Of a stretch of DNA of 64,000 nt, positions 20,421 through 29,476 are shown in pieces. A program made the translations under genes and the position numbers. Numbering within the stretch: position 1 is the stretch's first letter; each line of letters opens with the position of its first letter. Under the pieces are notes generated by a model. It saw only the letters and a list, made by a program, of their open reading frames with translations. It was not told where the DNA came from and searched no databases. Origin of the DNA: Alteromonas sp. KUL49 (GTDB lineage: Bacteria; Pseudomonadota; Gammaproteobacteria; Enterobacterales; Alteromonadaceae); contig NZ_BJKL01000006.1 of NCBI RefSeq assembly GCF_006538345.1, forward strand, positions 275,868 to 339,867, in the 5' to 3' direction.

Positions 20421-21799
20421 GCAACAAACTCATCCCATGGGCCAGTAATAGCAAGGGTCACTGTAGGCGAGTATAGGTTCACAAAAAGTGTTTTTCCGTC
20501 TGGAGAAAAACATGCACCCGCTGGTTCGGTTTGCAATCTCACCTTACCTAAGTCGTAAGTCTTACCCTCTGGCGTTACGCCTTTAAGATGATTATCAACC
20601 AAGTCGGAATATTGATCTTCGCACACTATCAAGTGACCGTTTTGACCAATGGTAAGGTTGTCGCCAAAATTAAATGTGGCTTTGTCTGGACTCTCGAGGA
20701 ATAACGACAACTCACCGGGTTGCTCCTGTTCACCGGATTTACCTTCCATAGGTGATGGCACGTAACGCATTATTTGACCTAGCTTTTTGTTACCACCACT
20801 GGTACAGCAAAAATACATCTCATCGCCATCAAACTGGATACCTTCGCCCCGTGCAAATAGTGCTGCACCGTCGCTATATCCACGTGCTCGTAAATCGTCC
20901 TCTGGGCTGGTGACATTATCTAAGTCTATCCAGTAACACCCGTAGGCTTTATCCGATTCCATAGTCACTGACGACCAGTTTCTTGTGTCAAACTTAGGGG
21001 CGTCAAGTACAGCAAGCGCTTGTAACTTGCCGCCTTTATCTAGCTGACCTTGAACATTGGGGATAAAGCGATAAAACAAGCTATCGCCTCTATCTTCGGT
21101 AAGGTAAACAATGCCAGTTCGTGGGTCTACACAAGCAGCTTCATGGTTAAAGCGTCCCATGGCTTTTAAAGGCACAGGCGCCACTAAGCCGCTAGCACTT
21201 GCTGGAACTTCAAAAACGTAACCGTGGTCTTCTCCAATAATGCTAGACGCTTTATCGACTGACTCTTCACAGGTTAACCAGCTGTTCCATGGCGTTGTGC
21301 CACCAGCGCAGTTACGAACGGTTCCCAGAAGACTCATAAATTGGTTGTCAACTTGTTGAGTTTTGACGTTGTATACAATACTGCTAGTACCACCGGCTAA
21401 TGGCCTACCTGAAGCATGGCTGTCGTAAGCTGATGACGAGAGATTTTCAGGCGGTAATTGCTTGTGTTCATTGCCCTTAGGTAATGAGATCTCATGATTT
21501 CGAACCAATACAACTCGTTCTTCATCCAACGGAACACATCCCATACCATCGGCGCGATCAGGAACCGGTAAACCGTCAGACATAACATCGCCCAGCTTTG
21601 ATAACACGCGGTAGTGAAAGCCTTCAGGCAAATCTAATAGGCCATTTGGATCACTCACAAGCGGTCCGTAGGCTTTATCGAAGGGTAACGCACCCTTGCC
21701 ATTACCTTCCAACAGCAATGCTGAAGCTTTTAGGTGAGTGAATAACCCACCAAAAGCGATACCGACTAACCCTTTATTGAATTGACGACGGTTTATCAT
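20417..21799 (-). CDS. PhoX/DUF839 family protein with Tat signal
   Basis: 460 residues with a twin-arginine signal peptide (INRRQFNKGLVGIAFGG). The body is of the DUF839/PhoX family: repeated beta-propeller-like segments with FNHEAACVDPRTGIVYLTEDRGDSLFYRF and CEESVD elements. Characterised PhoX enzymes are Ca/Fe-dependent periplasmic alkaline phosphatases. It is coupled by ATGA overlap to the COG0523 GTPase and lies downstream of the zinc TonB receptor. A zinc-independent phosphatase could replace zinc-requiring PhoA under zinc shortage (inference). Phosphatase activity itself is not shown by sequence. Confidence 0.8.
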
Positions 21800-21854
21800 G
21801 ATCCGTTCCTACCATTATTAATTCGTTTAAGTAACCAAACGCCGCACAAAAGAA

Positions 21855-21945
21855 AAGACGCGCCTCATACGAAACCTACCTTAGCATTCACCAGGGTAGA
21901 GCGCCCAGGGAAGGGTAACCGTCTGTTTCGTACAAAGTGCGTCTT
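21855..21945 (-). ncRNA. Candidate structured leader or terminator between TonB receptor and DUF839 genes
   Basis: On the minus strand, AAGACGC and TACGAAAC near 21945-21925 pair with GTTTCGTA and GCGTCTT near 21875-21855, giving a long interrupted stem. The enclosed 49 bases can form a further stem CTACC/GGTAG and possibly GGTTACCC/GGG. The structure ends in TTTTCTTTT. It may be a complex terminator for the receptor gene, or a riboswitch-like leader for the DUF839 gene 55 bases on. Confidence 0.45.
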
Positions 21946-21979
21946 ATAGCGTTCTAGCTTTGGCTAGGATTGTCTGGGT

Positions 21980-24514
21980 TTAGAAGTAACCCGTAACACC
22001 AAAACTAAGATTTCTGCCAGGACGTGGCGCGATGTCTTTCAAGAAAGACGTATGCACTCGCGCTTCAGTATCTGTCAGGTTATTTCCTCTGAAATAAACT
22101 GACATAGGATACCCCTGAACATCAAAGTCGTAATTCACGCTCACATCAACCAAGGTATATCCGTCGGTAGATGTTTCTCTTTCTGCCACATCATTTTGCT
22201 CTGCATAACGTGTTACATCAAGATGCGCCGATAGTTGTTCAGCTTGATAACTGAACGTTGCACCGAATCTCATAGGAGACGTACGAGGAAGGTTTCCACC
22301 ATCCCGTAAACGGGCTTTCACATAATCACCAAATACGGTGGTTTTAAAGTTTGCATTGTGCTGAAGCGCAGCTTGAACCTCAAAACCGTGAAGCACTACA
22401 TCTTCTGTGGTGAACACGTAGAGCGGTAGCTCATCAACGTGTTCATCATGCTCTTCACCCTCGTCGTGATCATCATGACCTTCTTCTTCATGACCGTGGT
22501 CGTGCGCAGCTTCCACGTAGTAACCGCTGAACTCTTGGAAATAGTAATCATCAACACGGTTGTAGAAAGCGTTCAAGATAAAACCAAAGTCGCCTTGGGT
22601 TTTTCTTAGTGTTAGGTCAATGTTTTGCGACACTTCTTCGCTAATGCCGTCTAGATGGCTTTCAAACTCAGCGTGATCTTCATCGTCGTGTAGTTCGAAA
22701 ACAGCACCCACTTCATAGGTACGGGTACCAATGTGAGGTCCGAAAGACAGTAGCTCTGCTGCCGATGGCGCTCGCTCTGAACGAGATACCGATACACCTA
22801 GGTTGTAACCTTCAGTGAAGTCCCACACTAAACCGGCAGAGAAACTTATTGGAGTGAAATCATAGTCAGCAGCCAGTAACTCGGTGTGTTCATCATGATC
22901 GTGGTCATCATCATGCTCGTCGTGATCGTCGTCATGGTCATCATCGTGCTCGTCATGATCATGGTCGTCTTCGTCGTGATGATGTAGTTCTACCTCTGGG
23001 AACGGTACGCTGTCCGCTTCTAGAGATACTTTTTCGATTCTTGCACCCAACTGAATAAGCACATCGCCAAAGCGACGCTCTTCCATCACGGCTAATGCAA
23101 GCATACTGGTATCTGATGGTGGTGCAAACGCCTCACTACCAATCGCAGAAAACTCGTTGTCTTTATAATGAAGACTGACCGCACCATCCCATCCAGCAAA
23201 GGTGTTGTGGAAAAGATCGATTTTTACTTCGTTAGATACGGTTTCAAAGGTTGTACCCGCTACGCCACCCTCAATTTCTGAATGCTCGTAGTCAGAGTGA
23301 CCGATAACGAAGTTAACACGGTTGAACACATCAGAGTTGAGCTTCAAGCTCCCCTTACCTTGAATGCGAGTTTGCTCTAAATCCGCAAACACGTTCTCGT
23401 CATGTTCATGCTCGTCTTCGTGCTCATCGTGGTCGTCTTCATGATCTTCATCATGGTCATCATGCTCTTCTTCACCATGACTATGACCAGGGATGCCGTA
23501 TTCGCGATTAAACTGCTCTACCGATAGGCCAACGAATCCGTCATCAAGCAAGTAGCTCGCGCCAAACGTAAAGCCGCTTGACTCTTCTGCACTGTTTTCA
23601 ACAACATAATCTGAACCATGCTCATGCTCGTCTTCATGGTCGTGATCATCACCCTCAAGTTCTGGTGCTACTGGAACCTCGTAGTCTTCGGTCTCACGCA
23701 TGTATCCGTCTACGTAAAACGCGAAGTTATCGCCACCAAACGTGCCGTTAAATGCACCCAGCTTTTTGTCATCAACCGTGCTGGTTTCCAAACGCCATTC
23801 ACCACGAGTGGTATTGTCGGTAGGAACGCGGTTATCTACAACGTTAACTACACCACCAATAGCACCGCTTCCGTAAAATAAGGTTGCTGGACCACGGAGT
23901 ACTTCAATTTTTTCCGCGGTTGATGCTTCACTGCCTACGGCATGGTCTGGACCAACACGAGATACATCGCCCACATCTAGACCATTTTGCGCGATAAGTA
24001 CGCGAGGGCCACTTAAACCACGAATAACCGGCGTACTAGCAACATTAGCATGGGCACTTGAATGCACACCTACTACGCCTTCAAGGGTATCACCTAGTGT
24101 TGCAGCTTGTTCTCTGCGAAGAGTTTCACCTGCCAATACACTGACAGGTACTGAAGATTCCATTACCGATAAGTGGAGTGGAGTCGATACAATATCAATG
24201 ACTTCGATAGGTGACGGTGTTAGCGTAAAGCTGTCTGAGACTGTACCACCTTCGATTACCTGCACGTCAGAATGCAAATGGGCGTAGCCTTGAGCACTGA
24301 TATGCAGTGCACCATCGCCAGTAGGTAGAGAAGTCAGCGTGAAGCTACCTGTTCTATCAGTAGTTGTTTGTTTACCAGTTCCTTCTAAAACAACCACAGC
24401 ACCGGCCACTGGTGTGCCTTGTGCATTGGTGACCTTACCTTCAATCGTTTGCCCGTGAGCAAAATTTGATGCGCCAAGGATTGACGAAATGGCAACAGCT
24501 GTATAAAGCTTCAC
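21980..24514 (-). CDS. His-rich TonB-dependent receptor, zinc (ZnuD-like)
   Basis: 844 residues from GTG 24514, which follows GGAGT and gives a proper signal peptide (ending FAHG). A carboxypeptidase-regulatory-like domain (about 22-105) precedes the plug (about 115-235) and the barrel, which ends in FGVTGYF. Several extracellular-loop-like segments are very rich in His, Asp and Glu, as in zinc receptors of the ZnuD type. Its start lies 40 bases from a Zur box, so zinc repression is expected. Imports zinc or a zinc complex across the outer membrane (inference). Confidence 0.88.
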   Translation of the reverse strand: MKLYTAVAISSILGASNFAHGQTIEGKVTNAQGTPVAGAVVVLEGTGKQTTTDRTGSFTLTSLPTGDGALHISAQGYAHLHSDVQVIEGGTVSDSFTLTPSPIEVIDIVSTPLHLSVMESSVPVSVLAGETLRREQAATLGDTLEGVVGVHSSAHANVASTPVIRGLSGPRVLIAQNGLDVGDVSRVGPDHAVGSEASTAEKIEVLRGPATLFYGSGAIGGVVNVVDNRVPTDNTTRGEWRLETSTVDDKKLGAFNGTFGGDNFAFYVDGYMRETEDYEVPVAPELEGDDHDHEDEHEHGSDYVVENSAEESSGFTFGASYLLDDGFVGLSVEQFNREYGIPGHSHGEEEHDDHDEDHEDDHDEHEDEHEHDENVFADLEQTRIQGKGSLKLNSDVFNRVNFVIGHSDYEHSEIEGGVAGTTFETVSNEVKIDLFHNTFAGWDGAVSLHYKDNEFSAIGSEAFAPPSDTSMLALAVMEERRFGDVLIQLGARIEKVSLEADSVPFPEVELHHHDEDDHDHDEHDDDHDDDHDEHDDDHDHDEHTELLAADYDFTPISFSAGLVWDFTEGYNLGVSVSRSERAPSAAELLSFGPHIGTRTYEVGAVFELHDDEDHAEFESHLDGISEEVSQNIDLTLRKTQGDFGFILNAFYNRVDDYYFQEFSGYYVEAAHDHGHEEEGHDDHDEGEEHDEHVDELPLYVFTTEDVVLHGFEVQAALQHNANFKTTVFGDYVKARLRDGGNLPRTSPMRFGATFSYQAEQLSAHLDVTRYAEQNDVAERETSTDGYTLVDVSVNYDFDVQGYPMSVYFRGNNLTDTEARVHTSFLKDIAPRPGRNLSFGVTGYF

Positions 24515-24553
24515 TGTGACTCCTTTTGTATAATGTGTAGTCTCTTTTTGCGT

Positions 24554-24572
24554 AATGTTATAATATAACATT
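24554..24572. promoter_or_regulatory. Zur box between divergent zinc units
   Basis: AATGTTATAATATAACATT is palindromic except for its central base. It matches the core of the known gammaproteobacterial Zur consensus (GAAATGTTATANTATAACATTTC). It sits between the TonB receptor gene (start 24514, minus) and the zrgA-like gene (start 24608, plus), so one Zur site could repress both. Confidence 0.88.
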
Positions 24573-24607
24573 TATTCAGACAAGGTCATGATGACGGGAT
24601 ATAACAA

Positions 24608-25263
24608 ATGAATAAAAAACTTTATTAGCGATGACGATGATTTTCGCAAGCACAGCCCATAGTCAGTCTCATGTGCACGACCAAGGAACCTTGTTCATTG
24701 GGCAAGACAGCAACACCTGGACGTTTCAATTTGTGCTTCCTGCTGCCAATGGTTTTGGATTTGAACACTTACCTGAGAGCCAAAGTGACTTAGATGCTGT
24801 AAATGCGTTCATTAGCAAGATATCAGAGCACGCGAACAGTCTTACACTACCTAGCAGTTGCGAATTAGCTTCTTTTTCTGAGAGTTTTAGTGAAACGTAT
24901 GTCATAGCCGTGGAAAATGAACACGAACATCATGACGACCATGATGAACACGAGCATCACGACGACCATGATGAACACGAGCATCACGACGACCATGATG
25001 AACACGAGCATCACGATGACCATGATGAACACGAGCATCACGACGACCATGATGACCATGAAGGACACAGCGAGAGTACTCACAACGATCTGACGTTTCA
25101 GTATGTTTTAGAGTGTAGTGATGATTCACCCGAGTTTTCTGTCACCTTATTTGAAAATGCACTTAACCTTCATGACATCACAGCACAGTGGATCACCGAG
25201 ACAGGTCAAGGTGCAATCGAGCTCACACCACAACGCAATCAACTTAACTTTGGGAGTAATTAA
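24608..25263 (+). pseudogene. ZrgA-like (DUF2796) zinc-binding protein, frameshifted at its start
   Basis: Periplasmic His-rich protein of the ZrgA/DUF2796 type, about 217 residues when repaired. ATG 24608 opens as MNKKLY and hits a stop at once. Adding one A to the A6 run (24614-24619) gives MNKKTLLAMTMIFASTAHSQ, a perfect signal peptide that joins the long frame. The only in-frame ATG without a shift (24631) has no ribosome-binding site and gives a truncated signal. The mature part carries five DEHEHHDDH repeats. It lies just downstream of the Zur box. The break is probably a sequencing error, with slippage possible. Confidence 0.78.
24916..25050 (+). repeat. 27-bp tandem repeat, five copies, coding
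   Basis: Five in-frame copies of a 27-base unit encode DEHEHHDDH (the first copy begins NEHEHHDDH). Copies differ by only a few synonymous changes, which suggests recent expansion. The unit forms the zinc-binding region of the ZrgA-like protein. Confidence 0.95.
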
Positions 25264-25679
25264 TGCCACAAAACAATGACAAGTCACGGTTTTCTGCCGA
25301 CCACGCAGCGGTCGCGCTTTCAGTGCTATGTACACTGCACTGCTTACTGTTACCTGTGCTCTTGATTCTTGTTCCCACAGGATCGTTCTTTTTATTCTTG
25401 AGCGATGAGTCGTTTCATGCGTGGATTCTTGTTGCAGTGCTGCCAATTAGCTTGTTAGCCGTCACCTCTGGTTACCTTCATCACAAGCGCTTGTCTACCC
25501 TAGCCTTGTGCTTGTTTGGCATTGCTCTTCTCGTAGTATCCGCCGCGGTTGGTCACGATTTATTTGGCCATGAGGGAGAAATTGCCGTCACAATAATGGG
25601 GTCAGTGTTAATTGCTGCCGGTCATATCAGGAACATTCGCTTAAAGCGTGCGGCTAACGAAGCGGTGAATACCAATTAA
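25263..25679 (+). CDS. MerC-domain membrane protein
   Basis: 138 residues with four hydrophobic segments and the cysteine pair typical of the MerC family in segment one (LCTLHCLLLPVL). MerC proteins carry metal ions across the inner membrane; here the neighbours suggest zinc or a related metal rather than mercury. The ATG at 25263 overlaps the stop of the zrgA-like gene (TAATG), so the two are coupled. No mer genes are nearby. Its stop overlaps that of the convergent DUF3299 gene. Confidence 0.8.
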   Translation: MPQNNDKSRFSADHAAVALSVLCTLHCLLLPVLLILVPTGSFFLFLSDESFHAWILVAVLPISLLAVTSGYLHHKRLSTLALCLFGIALLVVSAAVGHDLFGHEGEIAVTIMGSVLIAAGHIRNIRLKRAANEAVNTN

Positions 25680-26335
25680 TGGCTGCGGAAATCGTCCGGG
25701 CTCCCAACGAAGGGACGAATCGAAACGGTATCTAATTGGTACGCTGCCGTTCCCATAGGATCTTCAAACATACCTTGTGAAAACAAGCCACTCACAAGGT
25801 ATGCCTTTTCTAACTCAAAGTCAGTAAATCCTGGTGCTAGCTTAGTGAAAACCATTTGATTAGGCGGCGGAGGCGGAAAGTGAATACACGCGCCAAAGTA
25901 AGGCACGATGAACACGATTTCAGGGCTTTGGTCTTCATGAAAGCTAATAGGCACAATAAACCCAGCCATGGCTACGGCAGCGCCATTGTAGGTATCTAAC
26001 GTATTGGTGGAGTACATTGCTGCTTGGTAGTTCTGGTCTGACGCCGCCTGAATCGAACGAAGGATGTTATTGGTAACATCTTCTACAGTGTTGGCAGACG
26101 AGCGGGTTTGGTATTGAGATAACGCGTCCCGCTCTGCGTCAGGCAAGAGCGCTTGCCACTGTAACTCAATGGTTGATTGAGATTCAAATGAACGAACTAG
26201 ACTGCTGTCGGGTGTCGAATAGACAAGATGCCTAGCATCAAAGCGCTGCTTTAAATAAACGGCGACGGGTTGAGCCGCCATACCAAGCAGGGCGAAGGCA
26301 ACAACAACCAGTGTTATCTTTACGCCCAGTCGCAT
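25676..26335 (-). CDS. DUF3299 exported protein, copy 1
   Basis: 219 residues with an N-terminal membrane anchor or signal (about 5-25). The family core is GFIVP, then FIVPYFGACIHFPPPPPNQ, which carries a Cys and a His plus a run of prolines. DUF3299 proteins occur with ABC transporters in zinc loci such as zrg of Vibrio. Exact role unknown; the conserved Cys/His suggests metal handling. A degenerate second copy (26816-27402) lies two genes upstream. Confidence 0.75.
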   Translation of the reverse strand: MRLGVKITLVVVAFALLGMAAQPVAVYLKQRFDARHLVYSTPDSSLVRSFESQSTIELQWQALLPDAERDALSQYQTRSSANTVEDVTNNILRSIQAASDQNYQAAMYSTNTLDTYNGAAVAMAGFIVPISFHEDQSPEIVFIVPYFGACIHFPPPPPNQMVFTKLAPGFTDFELEKAYLVSGLFSQGMFEDPMGTAAYQLDTVSIRPFVGSPDDFRSH

Positions 26336-26356
26336 ATGAATTAGCGCTCGCCTCGT

Positions 26357-26812
26357 TTACCCTTCAGTGGTTAGATAAACCCGTTGCACATACAAATAAG
26401 GATAACCGTTCAAACGCGCTTTAGCGGTTACCTCGATGTGATGCTCACCAGGTGTAGTTACCTCATAGTCCAACGCATATGAACCATTGTTAGCTACTAG
26501 TTCCTCGGACTGTGCCGCACCCAGGGTTAGTCCTGCGCTTGACGTAAAGATAAGAGATACATCTTGATACTCACCAGGTAGGCTGTATTTGATATCAAGC
26601 ACGTTTGCGTCGTTAACTTCAGCAACAATGTTCTCAGCAAATTCCAGTTTAATTTGCTGAGGTTCTACACGCTGTTTTCTCACTAGCGGGTGGCTTCCAC
26701 CAATACCAAAAGCACCAAACATAGCATTACCATGGTACTCACAAGCAATGGCTTGAGAAAAAGGCAGTGCAAGCAACAAGGCTAGGCCTACTACACTTAT
26801 TTTCTTCATCAT
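26357..26812 (-). CDS. Small exported protein in the zinc locus
   Basis: 151 residues with a signal peptide (residues about 1-22, ending AIA). The mature N-terminus reads CEYHGNAMFGAFGIGGSHP, with a Cys and two His that could bind metal. A predicted immunoglobulin-like beta-sandwich follows. The family was not recognised. It is sandwiched between two DUF3299 genes at short spacings (21 and 3 bases), so all three form one operon. Confidence 0.65.
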   Translation of the reverse strand: MMKKISVVGLALLLALPFSQAIACEYHGNAMFGAFGIGGSHPLVRKQRVEPQQIKLEFAENIVAEVNDANVLDIKYSLPGEYQDVSLIFTSSAGLTLGAAQSEELVANNGSYALDYEVTTPGEHHIEVTAKARLNGYPYLYVQRVYLTTEG

Positions 26813-26815
26813 GTT

Positions 26816-27402
26816 TTATCCCTCGTATGGATAATGATTTGCTACTGAAATGGCATATGCTGCACTTCCAATAGCATTATCTGTTTGCTCTATCGAAACT
26901 TTACCTTCAAACCAGAATGGCGCTTCCAATTCTTCAACGGCAATACCTTCTTTTACTTGGGCATACACCATTTGGTTCGGTGGAGGTGGCGGTAAGTGAA
27001 GGCACGCGCCAAAATATGGCACGATAAAAAACTCAGTTACCTTTGTTCTTCGTTCGATTCTAATGGAACAATGAACCCGGGTATTTTTACCGTTTCACCG
27101 TCAAATTCAGCTACAACTCTGCTTGATTTTAAGGCTGAGAAATAACGGGTTGCCGCCTCATCTTCAGTTTGCAACGCTCCCATTTGATCAAGGGAGTCCT
27201 GCGCTGAACCGTCAGCTATATTCAATACGGACTCGGGCGGGTTTAGCAAAGCATCAAGATCATCTTGAGGCATAAGCTCAATCCACTCGATTAGTCGATA
27301 CTCTGTATTCTCAGCATACACTAACGCCGATAATGTACTCATTAAAAGTACAAATACTGCTATACACGCTCTATTGATTCTTTGCATACAAACTGAGGTC
27401 AT
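26816..27402 (-). pseudogene. DUF3299 exported protein, copy 2, frameshifted
   Basis: The 5' part (27402-27037) encodes a signal peptide and the segment IPGFIVPLESNEEQR, then stops. The 3' part (27022-26816) encodes PYFGACLHLPPPPPNQ and the rest of the family core. Adding one base near 27042-27044 (an A on the coding strand) restores EEQKVTEFFIVPYFGAC, in line with copy 1. Full length would be about 195 residues. Probably a functional gene with a sequence error, or a recent mutation. It is the first gene of the leftward DUF3299 unit. Confidence 0.78.
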
Positions 27403-27421
27403 TCACCATCCACAATTGAAA

Positions 27422-27435
27422 TATGTTATAACATA
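27422..27435. promoter_or_regulatory. Palindrome, possible shortened Zur-like site
   Basis: TATGTTATAACATA is a perfect 14-base palindrome. It shares the TGTTATA/TATAACA half-sites of Zur boxes but with overlapping halves. It lies between the divergent DUF3299 unit and the ABC transporter unit, so it may be an operator for both. Confidence 0.5.
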
Positions 27436-27489
27436 CACGGCTTAGTTAAAAAAATATGATTTCGATTAAAACCGCTAGGAGACGCTGAG

Positions 27490-28200
27490 TTGCATAATTA
27501 CGCCATTGAAATTGACAACGTGTGTCACAGTTACGGAAAGAGCCCCCAAGCAACGACATTTCGTTTACCACAATGGCATGTGGAAAAGGGCGACAAAGTA
27601 TTTCTTCACGGCAACTCGGGTTCTGGTAAATCAACCTTATTGAATTTGTTGTCGGGTGTTCTTGCGCCGCAAAGTGGTAACATTAAACTACTCGGAAACA
27701 ACACTACCGCGCTTTCAAACGCCAAAAGGGATTTATTCCGCGCACAACATATTGGCGTGGTGTTTCAAACCTTCAACTTGATTCCCTATCTTTCCGTTAA
27801 GGGTAACATAGAACTCGCCGTGCACTTTGCTAAGGGTAGCACCAAAGGTGCGAAAGCTGATGTGACGCAAAGAATGCTGAGTTTACTCGATACCTTAAAG
27901 CTAAGTGCAGATATTCTAGAGCGCCCGGTAAAGCAATTGAGTATTGGCCAACAACAGCGTGTTGCCATTGTTCGCGCACTTATCAATACACCAGAAATAC
28001 TTTTGGTGGACGAGCCCACCTCAGCGCTAGATGCTTCCGCCCGTGATGCCTTTATGGAAGAGCTGATGAGTACCGCTACAGCGACTCAAACCACAATGAT
28101 ATTTGTAAGCCACGACCAAGCACTGAGCGCTTTTTTCTCTAATCACACTGATATCCAAGCCATTGCTACATTGAGCAATGGTGCTCAAGGAGGGGCGTAG
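27490..28200 (+). CDS. ABC transporter ATPase (MacB/Lol type)
   Basis: 236 residues. Walker A is GNSGSGKST, the signature is LSIGQQQRVAIVRAL, and Walker B is ILLVDEPTSALD. It starts at TTG 27490 after GGAG. It is followed two bases later by an FtsX-type permease gene, so the two form one transporter. MacB/Lol-type transporters usually move substrates out of the inner membrane rather than import them. The pair resembles zrg ATPase/permease partners of Vibrio zinc loci. Confidence 0.87.
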   Translation: MHNYAIEIDNVCHSYGKSPQATTFRLPQWHVEKGDKVFLHGNSGSGKSTLLNLLSGVLAPQSGNIKLLGNNTTALSNAKRDLFRAQHIGVVFQTFNLIPYLSVKGNIELAVHFAKGSTKGAKADVTQRMLSLLDTLKLSADILERPVKQLSIGQQQRVAIVRALINTPEILLVDEPTSALDASARDAFMEELMSTATATQTTMIFVSHDQALSAFFSNHTDIQAIATLSNGAQGGA

Positions 28201-28202
28201 TC

Positions 28203-29435
28203 ATGTTGCTTTCACTCGCCAAGCAGAGTCTGCTTAGCCGTAAGAAAACGGTTTTTCTTACCTTTATGTCACTGACGATCAGTATGCTTGTTCTCTTTGG
28301 TGTTGAGCATATTCGACTGCAAGCCAAGGAAAGCTTCAACCGCACCATTTCGGGTACTGACCTGATTGTTGGTGCACCCAGCGGACAGCTTAATCTACTG
28401 CTTTATTCAGTATTTCGCATAGGTTCGCCCACTAACAATATAAAATACGCGTCTTATGAGCGTTTGGAAAATCACGCTTTAGTAAATTGGGCTATCCCTA
28501 TGTCTTTAGGTGATTCACACAAAGGCTTTAGGGTACTGGGTACAACCAACGCCTATTTTGAACACTTTAAATACGGTACCAAAGAGCCACTAGTATTTGC
28601 GGATGGACAACCTTTTGAGACATTATTTAATACCGTACTTGGTGCAGATGTAGCCCGAGAGTTAGGTTATAAGCTGGGTGACGATATTGTCATTGCTCAC
28701 GGTATCGGCAATACCAGTTTTCAGAACCATACTGACTCTCCGTTTAAGGTCACTGGCATACTTGAACCTACCGGGACACCCGTAGACAAAACCGTTCACG
28801 TAAGCCTTGAAGCGATTGAGGCAATTCACTTGCCTCCCCACAAAGTAAAAGCTCTGGTAGAAAACCCGCAAGCGTTTCCTTTGGAAATCGACAGTGTTAC
28901 TGCGGTCCTCTTAGGGCTTAAAACCAAGTTTGCTACCTTTACCTTACAAAGAGAGGTAAACAACGATCCAAAAGACCGCTTAATGGCCGTATTGCCTGGC
29001 GTTGCGTTAAGTGAACTATGGAAGCTTGTGGGTAATGTTGAAGGGCTGTTGAGAGCTATTGCAGGCATGGTACTTATTTCTGCCCTCTTTGGTTTGTCTA
29101 CCATGCTCTTGGCTTCAATGAATGAACGACAAACGGAAATTGCCGTGCTGCGTATTCTGGGCGCAGGCCCTTATAAAATAGCCGCACTCATCGTGGTTGA
29201 AGCGCTACTTATGTCAGCCGCGGCTATGGTCACGGCATTAGGAGTGCTGTCACTCAGCTTAATGGTTCTCAAAAAATGGCTAGCCGCAGAGTTTGGCCTA
29301 TTTTTGAGCGCCAATGTGCTATCACAAGAACAGTTTGTGATCATGATACTGGTGATGACCGCCAGCTTAGTGACTTCACTTATTCCGAGCTTTGAAGCCT
29401 ATAAATCATCATTGCATCAGCGGCTGTCGAAATAA
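28203..29435 (+). CDS. FtsX/MacB-type ABC permease
   Basis: 410 residues with one N-terminal membrane segment (about 18-38), a large periplasmic domain (about 40-275) and three C-terminal segments (about 280-400), the FtsX/MacB topology. The coupling-region motif NERQTEIAVLRILGA is present. It is transcribed with the ATPase gene. No separate substrate-binding protein is encoded beside it; the ZrgA-like and DUF3299 proteins may serve as partners (inference). Confidence 0.85.
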   Translation: MLLSLAKQSLLSRKKTVFLTFMSLTISMLVLFGVEHIRLQAKESFNRTISGTDLIVGAPSGQLNLLLYSVFRIGSPTNNIKYASYERLENHALVNWAIPMSLGDSHKGFRVLGTTNAYFEHFKYGTKEPLVFADGQPFETLFNTVLGADVARELGYKLGDDIVIAHGIGNTSFQNHTDSPFKVTGILEPTGTPVDKTVHVSLEAIEAIHLPPHKVKALVENPQAFPLEIDSVTAVLLGLKTKFATFTLQREVNNDPKDRLMAVLPGVALSELWKLVGNVEGLLRAIAGMVLISALFGLSTMLLASMNERQTEIAVLRILGAGPYKIAALIVVEALLMSAAAMVTALGVLSLSLMVLKKWLAAEFGLFLSANVLSQEQFVIMILVMTASLVTSLIPSFEAYKSSLHQRLSK

Positions 29436-29442
29436 CAATCAA

Positions 29443-29468
29443 GGACATGGCGGGAACCTGCCATGTCC
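29443..29468. terminator. Hairpin between convergent permease and XRE genes
   Basis: GGACATGGC (29443-29451) pairs with GCCATGTCC (29460-29468) over an eight-base loop. It sits in a 41-base gap between two convergent stops. Only a weak U-tract follows, so it may act in both directions. Confidence 0.6.
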
Positions 29469-29476
29469 CTGAATAT

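Noticed and set aside
24916..25050. CRISPR-like regular repeat
   Set aside because: Repeats are adjacent without spacers, in frame and code for a His-rich protein segment.
24865..25129. Two antisense open frames over the zrgA-like repeats
   Set aside because: They exist only because the 27-base repeat lacks stops in several frames; no start signals.
25263..25679. Mercury resistance operon
   Set aside because: MerC-like protein only; no merR, merT, merP or merA, and the Zur box and neighbours point to zinc.
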